Shown: piece after piece, positions 9,274 to 18,623 of the stretch
How the letters are laid out: each line of letters begins with the position of its first letter
Position numbering within the stretch: the stretch's first letter is position 1
Assembly: GCA_937922045.1 (NCBI GenBank)
Contig: CAKZXA010000004.1
Span: forward strand, 131,411-195,410
From: an uncultured Acidimicrobiales bacterium
Lineage (GTDB): Bacteria; Actinomycetota; Acidimicrobiia; Acidimicrobiales; SZUA-35
Direction of reading: 5' to 3'
Length of the DNA: 64,000 nucleotides
Program-made: the position numbers and the translations under genes
The notes under the pieces: model-generated
Databases searched by the model: none
What the model was told of the DNA's origin: nothing
The model's input: only the letters and a program-made list of their open reading frames with translations

Positions 9274-9509
9274 TGCTAATCTCCTCCGTTGGCCGACAGT
9301 ACTGAATCCCCAAGCCAGCTCAAATATCTCGTGGAGTGGTTGTCAACCGAGCAGCCTGTGGCACGACAGACATGGGATCATAGAGGGTTACCTGGTGGTA
9401 ATGGTCAACCTAGTGACAAAAGCACCAAGAGTCTAGGCTCCGCAACACGATTGACGCTTGAGCTTGCCGGACCAAACAGCACCCCGATCGGGAGGCTCGC
9501 CAACGACAT

Positions 9510-10490
9510 TCAGAGAACGAACTGGTAGTCGGTTTCATGCCTCATCTCATGCCCTGGTCGAACGATCCCAGCCGGGAAGCCAGGATGATTGGTGAAGTCG
9601 GGGTAGTACTGCGTCTCAAGGCAAACACCGTCGAAGGCTCCGTGGCCAGCGTCTCGGGGCCCGCCGCTCAAGTGCTGACCTGTATAGACCTGCACGCCGG
9701 GGAGCGTGGTAGCGATTAGCAAGCGACGACCGCTACCTGGATCGCTGAGCTCCATGGCCGTTGGCTTCTCGTCGCCTGCCGCTGGCTGCCCATCAAGGCA
9801 GAAGGTCGAGTCGATACCTGGTGGGTCAAAGGCTGCCATCGCTTGGCCGAGCACCGTCGGCTTACGAAGATCAAAACCGGTGTCGGCGACATCGAGGAGA
9901 CGGCCGGTCGGCAGGCTGGCTGCGTCAACCTCAACGACCCGTTCGGCTGCGACCCTGAGTGTGTGTTCCTCGATCGTTCCCCCACCGGCGAGATTCCAGT
10001 AGGCATGGTTGGTAAGTGAAACCGGGGTCGCCGCATCGGTCGTGGCGGTCCATCGATAGCGGAGGGTGGCATCGTGCAAGGAGTAGGTTACGAGCACCTC
10101 GAGGTTACCTGGGTAGCCACCTTCGCCCGCGGGGCGAAGTAGACGGAAGCTCGCCGTCGCCCCATCAGGGTCTCGTTCGACCTGCCAGTGCCGGTGGCCG
10201 AACCCGAGAGGACCACCGTGGAGCTGGTTCCGACCCTCGTTGGCCTCAAGCTCGAAGCGACGGCCGTCCAGCGCAAAGCTAGCGTTGCGAATTCGATTGG
10301 CGACCGGCCCTGCGGTCACACCCATGTAGGAAGGGTTGTCCTCATAGGAACCGGGGTCGTTTAAGGCAAGGCAGAGACTCCTATCGGATCCCGCCGGAAC
10401 AACCTGCCATAGGGAGGCGCCGATGGTGAGCAGGCGAACCGTTAGTTGTTCGTTCGCTAGTTCAATCACGTCGACCGGGCCGTTGTTCAT
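9510..10490 (-). CDS. galM: Aldose 1-epimerase (galactose mutarotase)
   Basis: A 326-residue cytosolic enzyme interconverting alpha and beta anomers of aldohexoses. It shows the family landmarks: GPVANRI, NQLHGGPLGFGHRHW with the substrate-binding His, SLTNHAYWNLAG with the catalytic His, DSTFCL, and the near-C-terminal CLETQYYPDFTNHPGFP whose Glu is the catalytic base. Length is normal. It is a single gene with no sugar-pathway neighbours; the upstream dppA-like gene is 236 bp away on the same strand. Substrate range cannot be read from the sequence. Confidence 0.93.
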   Translation of the reverse strand: MNNGPVDVIELANEQLTVRLLTIGASLWQVVPAGSDRSLCLALNDPGSYEDNPSYMGVTAGPVANRIRNASFALDGRRFELEANEGRNQLHGGPLGFGHRHWQVERDPDGATASFRLLRPAGEGGYPGNLEVLVTYSLHDATLRYRWTATTDAATPVSLTNHAYWNLAGGGTIEEHTLRVAAERVVEVDAASLPTGRLLDVADTGFDLRKPTVLGQAMAAFDPPGIDSTFCLDGQPAAGDEKPTAMELSDPGSGRRLLIATTLPGVQVYTGQHLSGGPRDAGHGAFDGVCLETQYYPDFTNHPGFPAGIVRPGHEMRHETDYQFVL

Positions 10491-10547
10491 GGCCCCATCT
10501 TCACCGGATCTTGAACGGGCACCAACCCGACGAGGTGGTGGAGCCTG

Positions 10548-11279
10548 TCAGGCTACGACGGAGGCGACGACAACCAGGTTGTCCTCGTAGCTGCGGGCTT
10601 GGGCGTCGAAGTCACCACCGCAGGTGATCAACGCCAATTGGCTCGTACCAGACCGAGCGAACAGCTCATCGAAGGGCAGCGCCGACTTGGCGTAGTCGAC
10701 GACCTCATCCACCACAAAGTTCGTGACCGACCCGTCGTTAAACGCCACGGAGAGTTGATCGCCTGGCTTGAGCCGTTCGAGGTAGCGGAACGCACCGTCC
10801 ACGCCCTCTGAAGCGATATGGCCAGCGAGCACGGCCGAACCGGGCTCGCCTGGTGTTGGACCGTAGCGATACCAACCAACTTCGAGTGGAGAGGGAACCT
10901 CCATCTCACCCGTGGCGGTCACGCCCGATGCGATCACAGGCACCTGGTTGAGGTCGAGGCCGGGGATGGTAATCGACAAGGGCTCGGGCTCGGTTCGGTT
11001 TGCGGCCTCAGCCACCTCGTCGAGGCTGGCCGCTGGCGGGAGAGCAGGGGCGGCGGCGAGAGCGCCACCGACGTCGACCTGGAGGGCGTTTCCGGTCGAC
11101 GCCGGTGGCTGTTTCTCCGCCGAGGACACTCCTTCGCTCGGCGGAGAGAAATCGACCATGTCGTCGACCTGCTCCGAGCTTTGGCCGCATGCAGCGAGCA
11201 GGGCCATCATGGCGAGAAGGAGGGTTCTCACCAGGCGTTGCGCTGGGATAGCGCCAAAGCTTCGAAGAGTCGACGACAT
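10548..11279 (-). CDS. Class F sortase, lipoprotein-type N-terminus
   Basis: A 243-residue cell-surface transpeptidase. A lipobox-like LLAACGQ places Cys31 as a lipid anchor. A low-complexity linker extends to about residue 100, and the sortase fold follows. Catalytic residues are visible: His154 in LAGHI, Cys220 in ALITCGG and Arg229 in QARSYEDN. The PIxIPxL-like start of the domain and its compact size fit class F. It lies 37 bp downstream of a DUF4397 surface protein whose C-terminus looks like a sorting signal, so that protein is the obvious candidate substrate. A divergent ECF sigma factor follows further upstream. Confidence 0.88.
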   Translation of the reverse strand: MSSTLRSFGAIPAQRLVRTLLLAMMALLAACGQSSEQVDDMVDFSPPSEGVSSAEKQPPASTGNALQVDVGGALAAAPALPPAASLDEVAEAANRTEPEPLSITIPGLDLNQVPVIASGVTATGEMEVPSPLEVGWYRYGPTPGEPGSAVLAGHIASEGVDGAFRYLERLKPGDQLSVAFNDGSVTNFVVDEVVDYAKSALPFDELFARSGTSQLALITCGGDFDAQARSYEDNLVVVASVVA

Positions 11280-11316
11280 GGTTCAGGTGCTTTCTTTACT
11301 CGTCTAGGTCGATCGC

Positions 11317-12117
11317 TTACGCGTCGACCGTGATGCCCTGTGAACGACGGATCATGCCAGCGCCGATGAGGGCGGTAGCGACCAGAGCGAGGCCGGCACC
11401 AACAGGTACGCCGGCGTCGATGGGCGAGTCGCCGGTGTTAACGACCGTGGGGTTCGGGCCAAGATCGGCGATCGACTCGGTGATGACCTCAAGGCCATCG
11501 TCAAGTGAGCCAGTGGCGTACACGATGAGCGAGTTGCCCTCGGTGATCGGAAGATCGGCCGGGCCGATTACGACGGGATCGTCGGCACCGGTGGGAACGA
11601 CCTCAGCGCTGATGGTCCCAACCGCGAGATCAGCAGCAGCTTCTTGGCCGTTGGCCAAGTTGGTAAATGCAACGGCGCCGTTAGCTTTCACGTCTACTGC
11701 TGGGGCAGCGGCAGCGTGGCGAACGACCAGACGACCATTGCCAGCAGCAACGGTTGAGGTGTCGTTCTCGAAGACGGCCAGAGCTGGCGCACCGTCAGCG
11801 TCGAGATGAGCGAAGACGGTGTAGTTACCCGAAGCCGGAAGTGCGACGTCACCAGCGTCGATCGCCGTGGTGTCTGTGCCAGCAGCGTTTACTTTCAGAC
11901 CAGCCAAAGTCTGGCCAGCGAAGCTGGAAAGATCCTGCGTGTCCTTGAAAGCAAAGTTCTCAAAGACTACGTTGCCATCGACGATGACATCGACGTTGAC
12001 ACCGGGGATGCCGTGTATAAGGTGAATGCGTGCATCATCGGATTGGGCCGACGATGGAACGACGAAGAAGGCGACGCTGAGAAGCGCTCCTAGGAAGACG
12101 GACACAAATTTCTTCAT
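11317..12117 (-). CDS. DUF4397 secreted surface protein with C-terminal sorting-like signal
   Basis: A 266-residue exported protein. It has a Sec signal peptide (MKKFVSVFLGALL... ending near VPSSAQS), two DUF4397 beta-rich units (starting at RIHLIHGIPGVNVDVIVDG and again near RLVVRHAAAAPAVDVKANG), a Thr/Pro linker, then NTGDSP, a hydrophobic helix and a RRS basic tail. The NTG-helix-basic arrangement resembles an LPxTG-type cell-wall sorting signal and suits the adjacent class F sortase. The ATG at 12117 is chosen because GGAGAAA lies 7 nt upstream and the signal peptide begins there. DUF4397 has no assigned biochemical role. Confidence 0.85.
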   Translation of the reverse strand: MKKFVSVFLGALLSVAFFVVPSSAQSDDARIHLIHGIPGVNVDVIVDGNVVFENFAFKDTQDLSSFAGQTLAGLKVNAAGTDTTAIDAGDVALPASGNYTVFAHLDADGAPALAVFENDTSTVAAGNGRLVVRHAAAAPAVDVKANGAVAFTNLANGQEAAADLAVGTISAEVVPTGADDPVVIGPADLPITEGNSLIVYATGSLDDGLEVITESIADLGPNPTVVNTGDSPIDAGVPVGAGLALVATALIGAGMIRRSQGITVDA

Positions 12118-12194
12118 GATCAATTTCTCCAGGGTTGTAGGGGGCAGGCACGTGGAACATGCTTTCTGTCCGGCTCTTACGCCTCTGGTCGCTC

Positions 12195-12258
12195 CCTGGA
12201 TGCAAGGCGATCGGCCTTTTTCTGTTTCTTCCGAATTTGGACCGACCCTGCATCCAGG
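12195..12258. promoter_or_regulatory. Inverted repeat in the divergent DUF4397 / ECF sigma promoter region
   Basis: CCTGGATGCA (12195-12204) is repeated in inverse as TGCATCCAGG (12249-12258), 44 bp apart, in the 266-bp gap between the DUF4397 gene (minus) and the sigma factor gene (plus). Perfect 10-base arms this far apart could be a looped operator or paired sites for one regulator. A small AAGGC/GCCTT hairpin with trailing T's lies between them. Function is inferred from position only. Confidence 0.4.
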
Positions 12259-12383
12259 TGGGCGCTTCCTTCGTAGACATAAGCGTGACCGCATCGCTCA
12301 CCATGCCCCGGCTGGCTCCGGCGCCTCGCACTCTCGGCCGTTCTCTCGACCGTTCTTTGTGCCGCCGACGAAGGGTTGCGTGG

Positions 12384-12923
12384 ATGACTAGTTTGGAGCA
12401 GCGGTTTGTGGCTGGCTCGGAGGATGCGCTCGCCGACGCCTACGCCGAGCACGGTTCATTGGTCTTCAGCTTCTGTCGCCGACAGCTCGGAACCGAAGAG
12501 GCGCGCGACGTAACCCAAGAGGTGTTCGTAGCGGCATGGAAAGCTCGCCAGCGATTCGATGAGAGCCGCGGTTCCCTACGCGGTTGGCTGATGTCCATTG
12601 CCAAGAACAAGGTGATCGACGTTTTCCGGCGCCAGGCTCGACGTCCCCAGACCGTCGGGGGTATCGAATTCGACCAGCTTGGGGCCGGGCAGCCTTCAAC
12701 CGTAGAGCCCGGTATAGGTCGTACCGCCGATCGCATGGTTCTGGTGCAGGCCCTACAGCAGCTACCGGAGCGAGCTCGTGCGGTCGTCGAACTCTCATTC
12801 TTTCAACAGCTCACGCACGTCGAAATTGCCGAGCAAACGGGTCTTCCACTCGGAACGGTAAAGAGCGATCTGCGGCGAAGCTTGATTCGGCTTCGACACG
12901 AACTGGAGGATGCTGATGTCTGA
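12384..12923 (+). CDS. ECF RNA polymerase sigma factor (sigma-K/SigE-like)
   Basis: A 179-residue extracytoplasmic-function sigma factor. Region 2 is visible as HGSLVFSFCRRQLG through DVTQEVFVAAW and FDESRGSLRGWLMSIAKNKVIDVFRR. Region 4 spans LQQLPERARAVVELSFFQQ and the helix-turn-helix HVEIAEQTGLPLGTVKSDL. The ATG at 12384 gives the normal length. Its stop overlaps the start of an RskA-like anti-sigma gene, so the pair is co-translated. The neighbouring divergent DUF4397/sortase genes are plausible targets. Confidence 0.92.
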   Translation: MTSLEQRFVAGSEDALADAYAEHGSLVFSFCRRQLGTEEARDVTQEVFVAAWKARQRFDESRGSLRGWLMSIAKNKVIDVFRRQARRPQTVGGIEFDQLGAGQPSTVEPGIGRTADRMVLVQALQQLPERARAVVELSFFQQLTHVEIAEQTGLPLGTVKSDLRRSLIRLRHELEDADV

Positions 12924-13692
12924 TGACCAGTCGATGACACCTTCCTTCGGTGACGATTTCGACGTGCTCGAGGCAGAACTGGGGCGGCTCGCCCGTGAGG
13001 CGACTGCAGCCGACGCTGTGCTCGAAGCCCCGCCGGCCGATCTTTGGTCTGCCATCGAAGCCGAAGCGTTCGGCGAGGCGGCGCCAGCCAGATCAAACCA
13101 GGCCCCACTCGAAACGTCGGCAAGGCGGGACTCTCCGTTTGGCGGGCCTGAAGCCCCGTTCGACGTTCCGATCATGGCTGAGGCTTCTCGCCCTTCAGCC
13201 CCCGTGACCGATCTTTCCGAACGGCGAAATCGTCGATCGCTAAGCCCCGGGCTTCTCGCCGCTGCGGCCGCCCTCGCCGTGCTCATGGCGGTCGGAGGCT
13301 ACCTGGTAGCTCAGGTGCAGTCTGGTGCGGGCACCGGTGAACTCTTGGCCACCGCCAAGATCTCGAACGATGAACTTCCGGTGGAATTCGCCGAGTCCGG
13401 CAGTGCCTCGGTTCGACGCACCGGTTCAGATCTCTATCTCGAACTCGAATTGCCAGCGTTACCCCCCACGGGAGACGAAGCCGCATACTACGAGGTGTGG
13501 ATGATCGACACCGATGTCGACCGCATGATTTCGTTAGGCGTTGCCGACTCAAACGGGCGGATCGACATACCTGATGGGGTCGACCACACGAAGTTCCCCG
13601 TGGTCGATATCTCCGTTGAGCCACTCGATGGAGATCCAACGCATTCGGGTCAATCGATACTTCGAGGCGTGCTCGAAAACAGCGGCACCTAG
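12916..13692 (+). CDS. RskA-like membrane anti-sigma factor
   Basis: A 258-residue protein controlling the upstream sigma factor. The N-terminal ~105 residues are cytosolic and acidic, and lack an obvious HxxxCxxC zinc motif. One transmembrane segment (LLAAAAALAVLMAVGGYLV) follows, then an extracellular domain with DLYLELELPALPPTGDEA and YYEVWMIDTD, characteristic of RskA C-terminal domains. The ATG at 12916 is preferred because GGAGG sits 6 nt upstream. Release of the sigma factor probably needs membrane proteolysis; the site-2 protease at 1551-2441 is a possible but unproven participant. Confidence 0.85.
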   Translation: MSDDQSMTPSFGDDFDVLEAELGRLAREATAADAVLEAPPADLWSAIEAEAFGEAAPARSNQAPLETSARRDSPFGGPEAPFDVPIMAEASRPSAPVTDLSERRNRRSLSPGLLAAAAALAVLMAVGGYLVAQVQSGAGTGELLATAKISNDELPVEFAESGSASVRRTGSDLYLELELPALPPTGDEAAYYEVWMIDTDVDRMISLGVADSNGRIDIPDGVDHTKFPVVDISVEPLDGDPTHSGQSILRGVLENSGT

Positions 13693-13787
13693 ACCATCAG
13701 GCGCCGACACAACGATCCTACGCCTCGTTCGCCTCCCAGGCATCGGACCGATTTCCTCTGCCTGGTCGACGGGACAATACTGGTCCG

Positions 13788-15047
13788 GTGCTGAGAACAA
13801 CAGATGCGGCCTATGGTCGGCTTGCAGCGATCTGTGTCTCAACCGCATTGGTAATGGCAGGTCAGGGGGTCATCAGCCCCGTCCTGCCTCTTTTTGCCGA
13901 CGCGTTCGGTGTCTCGACCACCATGATCGGCGCGACCATTACCGCCTTTGGTTTGGCTCGGCTCTTTACCAACATTCCGGCTGGAGCGCTCGCCGACCGC
14001 AACGGGCGGCGTCAGCTGCTTATCGGCGGCCCCTTGATCACCGCCGTCGGTATGTTTGCGTCGGGCCTCGCTCCATCGATCTGGCCTCTCCTCGGAGCCC
14101 GGTTTATCGCTGGGTTCGGTTCAGCCCTCTACATGACCGGCGCCCAGATCTACCTGCTCGACATTGCCGGTCCGGCCCAACGAGGCCGCTTTATCGCCAC
14201 CAACCAGGCCGCTCTGCTGGTCGGGCTTGGTTTCGGGCCAGCGCTAGGCGGACTGCTCGCCGGGCGTTTTGGGCTTGAAGCGCCCTTCTTCGCGGTCGCT
14301 ACGTCTGCGGTCGTCACCGCGATCTACGGCTACCTCCGCTTGCCGGAGACGCTCCCCCGGCGACGAGACCCGAAGGTTGTGACCGATACTGACCAAGCCT
14401 CGTCACCGGCTACAACCTGTTCGCAGGCGCCAAGCTTCAATCGCTGGTCGGCCCTCGCCTCGCGGGAGTTTCTGGCCATCGGATTCGTCACGGTGGGAGT
14501 CTTTTCCATACGGGCCGGGGTGCGGCAAACCCTCGTGCCTCTCAAGCTGAACCAAACCTTCGGTCTCGAAGTGGATGAACTCGGCATACTCTTCACCGCC
14601 CTGGGTGTCCTCGGCCTCGTTCTGATCTGGCCAGCTGGGTGGGCAGCCGACCGATTCAGCCGACGGCTGGTCATCGTCCCGACCGCACTGGCGATCGCCG
14701 CTGGCATGGCGCTCGTGTCGGTGGCTACAACGCTAACCATCTTCATCGTCGGTCTCGCCATTTCCGCCGTGGGCTCGAGTATCACCGGGCCAGCACCAGC
14801 CGCCTTCGTTGCCGATCTCGTCGAGCCCGAACAACGAGGAGCGGCCATGGGCCTCTACCGAACCTTTGGCGACCTCGGCGTCGTTCTCTCCCCCATCGTC
14901 AGCGGCTGGTTGGCCGACGCCACCTCGCTGTCGGTCGCGATCGGCGCCAACGCAGCATTTATGGGCGTTGCCGCCTTCGTCTTTTGGGGTGTTTCGTCGG
15001 GATCTTCAACACCGCCTGTATCAACCACGGTTCGCTTCAACTCATAG
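13788..15047 (+). CDS. Major facilitator superfamily transporter
   Basis: A 419-residue carrier with about 12 hydrophobic segments. The conserved loop 2-3 motif appears as GALADRNGRRQLL (residues ~66-78), and a weaker copy WAADRFSRRL occurs at the second half. The first helix carries GVISPVLPLFADAFGVS, a pattern common in drug/sugar efflux carriers. A hydrophilic central loop of about 40 residues is normal. The substrate is not readable. It is preceded by the sigma/anti-sigma pair and followed by a tiny coiled-coil gene. Confidence 0.88.
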   Translation: MLRTTDAAYGRLAAICVSTALVMAGQGVISPVLPLFADAFGVSTTMIGATITAFGLARLFTNIPAGALADRNGRRQLLIGGPLITAVGMFASGLAPSIWPLLGARFIAGFGSALYMTGAQIYLLDIAGPAQRGRFIATNQAALLVGLGFGPALGGLLAGRFGLEAPFFAVATSAVVTAIYGYLRLPETLPRRRDPKVVTDTDQASSPATTCSQAPSFNRWSALASREFLAIGFVTVGVFSIRAGVRQTLVPLKLNQTFGLEVDELGILFTALGVLGLVLIWPAGWAADRFSRRLVIVPTALAIAAGMALVSVATTLTIFIVGLAISAVGSSITGPAPAAFVADLVEPEQRGAAMGLYRTFGDLGVVLSPIVSGWLADATSLSVAIGANAAFMGVAAFVFWGVSSGSSTPPVSTTVRFNS

Positions 15048-15111
15048 CTTCCCAAGAAGCCATGAGATTCGTGCGGCCGCGGGGCCGCCGCCGACCACGA
15101 AGGGCGAGCCC

Positions 15112-15246
15112 ATGGGTAAGAAGGCAGAGACTACGGCCGAAATTCGCAAACTTGAGGCCGAGATCCGCGTCCACAAGGCACAGATTGATCAACTCAAGCT
15201 GGAAATTCGCAAGCTGAAGGTCGAGGCCGGCACCCACCACTTCTAG
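15112..15246 (+). CDS. Small coiled-coil protein (44 residues)
   Basis: A short gene whose protein is one charged amphipathic helix: after MGKKAETTAEIRK, the heptad pattern of Leu/Ile continues to the end before a GTHHF tail. It predicts a small self-associating coiled coil. The ATG has an AAGGGCG ribosome site about 6 nt upstream. It lies between the MFS carrier and the alkylsulfatase gene. No function is recognised. The coding call rests on the helical periodicity and ribosome site. Confidence 0.55.
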   Translation: MGKKAETTAEIRKLEAEIRVHKAQIDQLKLEIRKLKVEAGTHHF

Positions 15247-15307
15247 CCGCCACTCGGCCTGGTCCCTGTACCTGGATTCGCCTCACCCAACCAACTACCG
15301 TGGCCGG

Positions 15308-17200
15308 GTGAGCGATCTCTTCGCGTCTAAGGACGCCTCAATCCACACGGCCAAACGAAATCAGGCCGAGGCAGCCAAACTGTCGTTTCGGACCGACGAC
15401 TACGAGCTGGCACGGCGGGGTTTCATCGCTGCCCATCCAACGGGCATCATCGACGGCCCGTTCGGTATACCGGCGTGGGACGTGACCCAGTACGACTTCC
15501 TGAACGCCTCCGAGGAGGCCCCTGCAACCGTCGACCCAAGTCTGTGGCGACAGGCTCGGCTCAACAACATCCACGGCCTGTTCAAGGTCGACGATGGCCT
15601 GTGGCAGGTTCGGGGCTACGACATCTCCGTTATCAGCTTCATCGAGGGCGAAACCGGCTGGATCATCATCGATCCGCTGACCTCCGAGCAAACCGCCCGG
15701 GTTGCGCTCGACCTGGCCAACGAGCATCTCGGCGAACGGCCGGTGAAGGCGGTGATCTACACCCACAGCCACACCGATCACTATGGCGGCGTGCGGGGCG
15801 TCACCTCGCAGGCCGCCGTAGACGCTGGCGAGGTAGAGATTATTGCCCCCGAGGGCTTCCTCCACGAGGTGGTGTCGGAGAACCTGATCGCTGGCAACGC
15901 CATGTTTCGCAGGGCCTTGTATCAGTTCGGCGTTTTCGTGCCCCCAGGGCCTCAGGGACATGTCGACGCTGGCCTCGGCAAGGCTGTGGTCAAGGCGGCC
16001 GCCGGCCTGCTGGCCCCTACTCGCGAGATCACCCACACCGGCGAGGAACTGACGGTCGATGGGATTCGGATCGTCTTTCAGAACACGCCCGACGCCGAAG
16101 CTCCAGCGGAGATGAACTTCTTCTTCCCCGACAAGGGGTGGCTTTGCACTGCGGAGAACTGCACCCACACGATGCACAACCTGATCCCGTTCCGCGGTGC
16201 CAAAGCGCGCGACACGCTGGCCTGGTCGAAGTACATCGACGAAGCGATGCACCTGTTCGCGGCGGAAGCCAAGCTCGTGTTTGCGTCCCACCATTGGCCT
16301 CGTTGGGGCAATGATGAGGTGCTCGAGTTTCTCGCCCGGCAACGGGACATGTATCGGTGGATCCATGACCAAACCATGCGCTACGCGGCCCAAGGTCTCG
16401 TGGCTAACGAGATCGCCGAGCAGCTCGAACTACCCAGTGACTTCTTGGATGAGTCGCACACGAGGGGCTACTACGGGTCACTCGTTCACAACGTCAAGGC
16501 CGTCTACCAGCTGTACCTCAGCTGGTACGACGGCAACCCGGCCCATCTCTGGCAACATCCGCCGGTCGAGGCCGCAACGAGGTACGTGGCCTTCATGGGC
16601 GGTGCCGATTCGGTTCTGATGCAGGCTCGCCAATCGTTCGAACAAGGCGATTACCGCTGGGTGGTCGAAGTGGTAAACCATCTCGTGTTCGCCGAGCCCC
16701 ACAACGAAGCAGCCCGCGCCCTTCAAGCCGACGCTCTGGAACAGTTGGGGTATCAGAGCGAGTCGGCCACCTGGCGCAACGCCTACCTAACCGGCGCAAT
16801 GGAGCTTCGTGGCGGCACTCCCCCGATTCGCGAGGTTCATCGCAAGGAAGTGGTCGAGGTGATAACGCTTGAGCAGCTCGTCGACACGATGGCGATTCGG
16901 CTCCAATCCGAAAATGTGGGTGGTATCGATCTCACGGTCGCGGTCGAGCTGACCGATACCGGAGAACGAGGCGTGATTGGCCTTCAACGACGCACCCTTC
17001 ACTTTGTGGACGGATCTAGCGATGCCCAAACGATCCTTCGCTCCACCAGGAACACCCTGGTCGACCTCGCCATCGTGGCTCGTACCTTCGACGACGCTCT
17101 GGCCGCCGGCGATATTGAGGTGGATGATGCCGACGCGGTTCGCCATCTCTTCAACAATCTCGACGTCCACTCGACAGGGTTCAACGTCGTCACCCCATGA
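15308..17200 (+). CDS. Alkyl sulfatase (SDS-hydrolase type, metallo-beta-lactamase fold)
   Basis: A 630-residue enzyme cleaving linear alkyl sulfate esters to alcohol plus sulfate. The metallo-beta-lactamase zinc motif THSHTDHYGG is at residues 152-161, with later metal ligands around AENCTHTMHNL and FASHHWPRWG. The dimerisation domain follows (WYDGNPAHLWQHPP near residue 410), then a C-terminal sterol-carrier-like domain of ~110 residues. Domain order and length match the SdsA1/Bds1/YjcS family. No signal peptide is visible. The start is the GTG at 15308; the frame before it has no other good start. Confidence 0.93.
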   Translation: MSDLFASKDASIHTAKRNQAEAAKLSFRTDDYELARRGFIAAHPTGIIDGPFGIPAWDVTQYDFLNASEEAPATVDPSLWRQARLNNIHGLFKVDDGLWQVRGYDISVISFIEGETGWIIIDPLTSEQTARVALDLANEHLGERPVKAVIYTHSHTDHYGGVRGVTSQAAVDAGEVEIIAPEGFLHEVVSENLIAGNAMFRRALYQFGVFVPPGPQGHVDAGLGKAVVKAAAGLLAPTREITHTGEELTVDGIRIVFQNTPDAEAPAEMNFFFPDKGWLCTAENCTHTMHNLIPFRGAKARDTLAWSKYIDEAMHLFAAEAKLVFASHHWPRWGNDEVLEFLARQRDMYRWIHDQTMRYAAQGLVANEIAEQLELPSDFLDESHTRGYYGSLVHNVKAVYQLYLSWYDGNPAHLWQHPPVEAATRYVAFMGGADSVLMQARQSFEQGDYRWVVEVVNHLVFAEPHNEAARALQADALEQLGYQSESATWRNAYLTGAMELRGGTPPIREVHRKEVVEVITLEQLVDTMAIRLQSENVGGIDLTVAVELTDTGERGVIGLQRRTLHFVDGSSDAQTILRSTRNTLVDLAIVARTFDDALAAGDIEVDDADAVRHLFNNLDVHSTGFNVVTP

Positions 17201-17346
17201 TTCTCATACCCGGTCGGTATCGACCAGGGCCAAAGACGTCTTGACACAACCCTTGACATCGTCCATCGCAGCGCTCCACACTTGGCCCGGATGACATCAG
17301 GTCGCCTCTCCAAGGCGCGGTCTGCAGCCAAACGAGAGGTACTGAT

Positions 17347-18564
17347 ATGACGAGTGGTGACATGGCCCGGTTGGTCGAGTGGCACAACGGGGAGAAGGTC
17401 TCCGGACCCTTCTCGAACGCCGAGATGGACCGGCGTCAGAGCACGCTTCGCCAGCACATGGCTGCAAACGATATCGACGCCTGCCTGTTCACCTCAATCC
17501 ACAACATCGGCTACTTCTCCGGCTTTATCTACTGCTCCTTCGGGCGGCGCTACGGCTTTGTCGTCGACCAGGCGAAGGCAACCTCGATCAGTGCTGGTAT
17601 CGACGGCGGTCAGCCTCACCGGATGACGCACGGCACAAATATCACCTACACCGATTGGCGCAAGGACAACTTCTGGCATGCCGTCGACAGCCTGACCAAG
17701 GGGGCCAAACGGCTCGGCGTCGAGTTCGACCACCTCAGCGTCGACAACAAAACCCAACTTGAGGCAGCCCTGCCCGGCGTTGAGCTGGTCGACGTGAGTA
17801 CCGACACCATGTGGATGCGTACGATCAAGTCGGCCGAGGAAATCGACCACATCCGCATCGGGGCCAACGTGGCCGACATCGGCGGCGCCGCAGTGGTGGA
17901 AGCCATCGCGGCCGGTGTTCCTGAGCACGAGGTCGCGCTCGCCTCAACCCAAGCCATGGTGCGCGAGATTGCCGACCGGTTCGAGTTCGCCGAGCTCATG
18001 GACACATGGACGTGGTTTCAGTCGGGTATCAACACCGACGGAGCCCACAACCCGGTCACCACTAAGAAGATCGAGGCCGGCGATATTCTCAGCCTGAACT
18101 GCTTCCCCATGATCTTCGGCTACTACACCGCCCTGGAACGAACCCTGTTCTGCCAATCGGCGTCTGATGAACATCTACGCCTGTGGAACGTCAACTGCGA
18201 TGTTCACCGACGCGGCTTGGAGCTGATCAAGCCCGGGGCTCGCTGTATGGACATCGCCACCGAACTCAACGAGATGTACCGCCAGGCCGATCTGTTGCAG
18301 TACCGAAGCTTCGGCTATGGACACAGCTTCGGCGTGCTGAGCCACTACTACGGACGGGAAGCGGGGGTAGAGCTGCGCGAAGACATCGACACCGTGCTCC
18401 AGCCCGGCATGGTGGTCTCGATGGAGCCCATGATCATGGTTCCTGAGGGCCAGCCTGGTGCAGGTGGCTACCGCGAACACGACATCCTCGTCATCCACGA
18501 AGACAACTCGGTCGAGAACATCACCGGCTTTCCCTTCGGCCCTGAGCACCTGATCGTCGAGTAG
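17347..18564 (+). CDS. Creatinase (creatine amidinohydrolase)
   Basis: A 405-residue M24-fold enzyme that hydrolyses creatine to sarcosine and urea. Similarity to Pseudomonas creatinase is very close along the whole length. Shared stretches include YCSFGR, SISAGIDGGQP, YTDWRKDN, MDTWTWFQSGINTDGAHNP, GDILSLNCFPMI, YGHSFG and EPGM-type endings. The catalytic His of creatinase corresponds to His234 in DGAHNPVTT. Unlike the metal-dependent M24 peptidases it lacks the full Asp/His/Glu metal set, as creatinases do. Downstream on the same strand are a molybdopterin oxidoreductase and a ureohydrolase. No urease or sarcosine oxidase is in the window. Confidence 0.92.
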   Translation: MTSGDMARLVEWHNGEKVSGPFSNAEMDRRQSTLRQHMAANDIDACLFTSIHNIGYFSGFIYCSFGRRYGFVVDQAKATSISAGIDGGQPHRMTHGTNITYTDWRKDNFWHAVDSLTKGAKRLGVEFDHLSVDNKTQLEAALPGVELVDVSTDTMWMRTIKSAEEIDHIRIGANVADIGGAAVVEAIAAGVPEHEVALASTQAMVREIADRFEFAELMDTWTWFQSGINTDGAHNPVTTKKIEAGDILSLNCFPMIFGYYTALERTLFCQSASDEHLRLWNVNCDVHRRGLELIKPGARCMDIATELNEMYRQADLLQYRSFGYGHSFGVLSHYYGREAGVELREDIDTVLQPGMVVSMEPMIMVPEGQPGAGGYREHDILVIHEDNSVENITGFPFGPEHLIVE

Positions 18565-18623
18565 CGACCCGCCCCGATACAGGCCCGGTTTCACGCCAGC
18601 TACACCAGGCGTTACCGTTGAGC

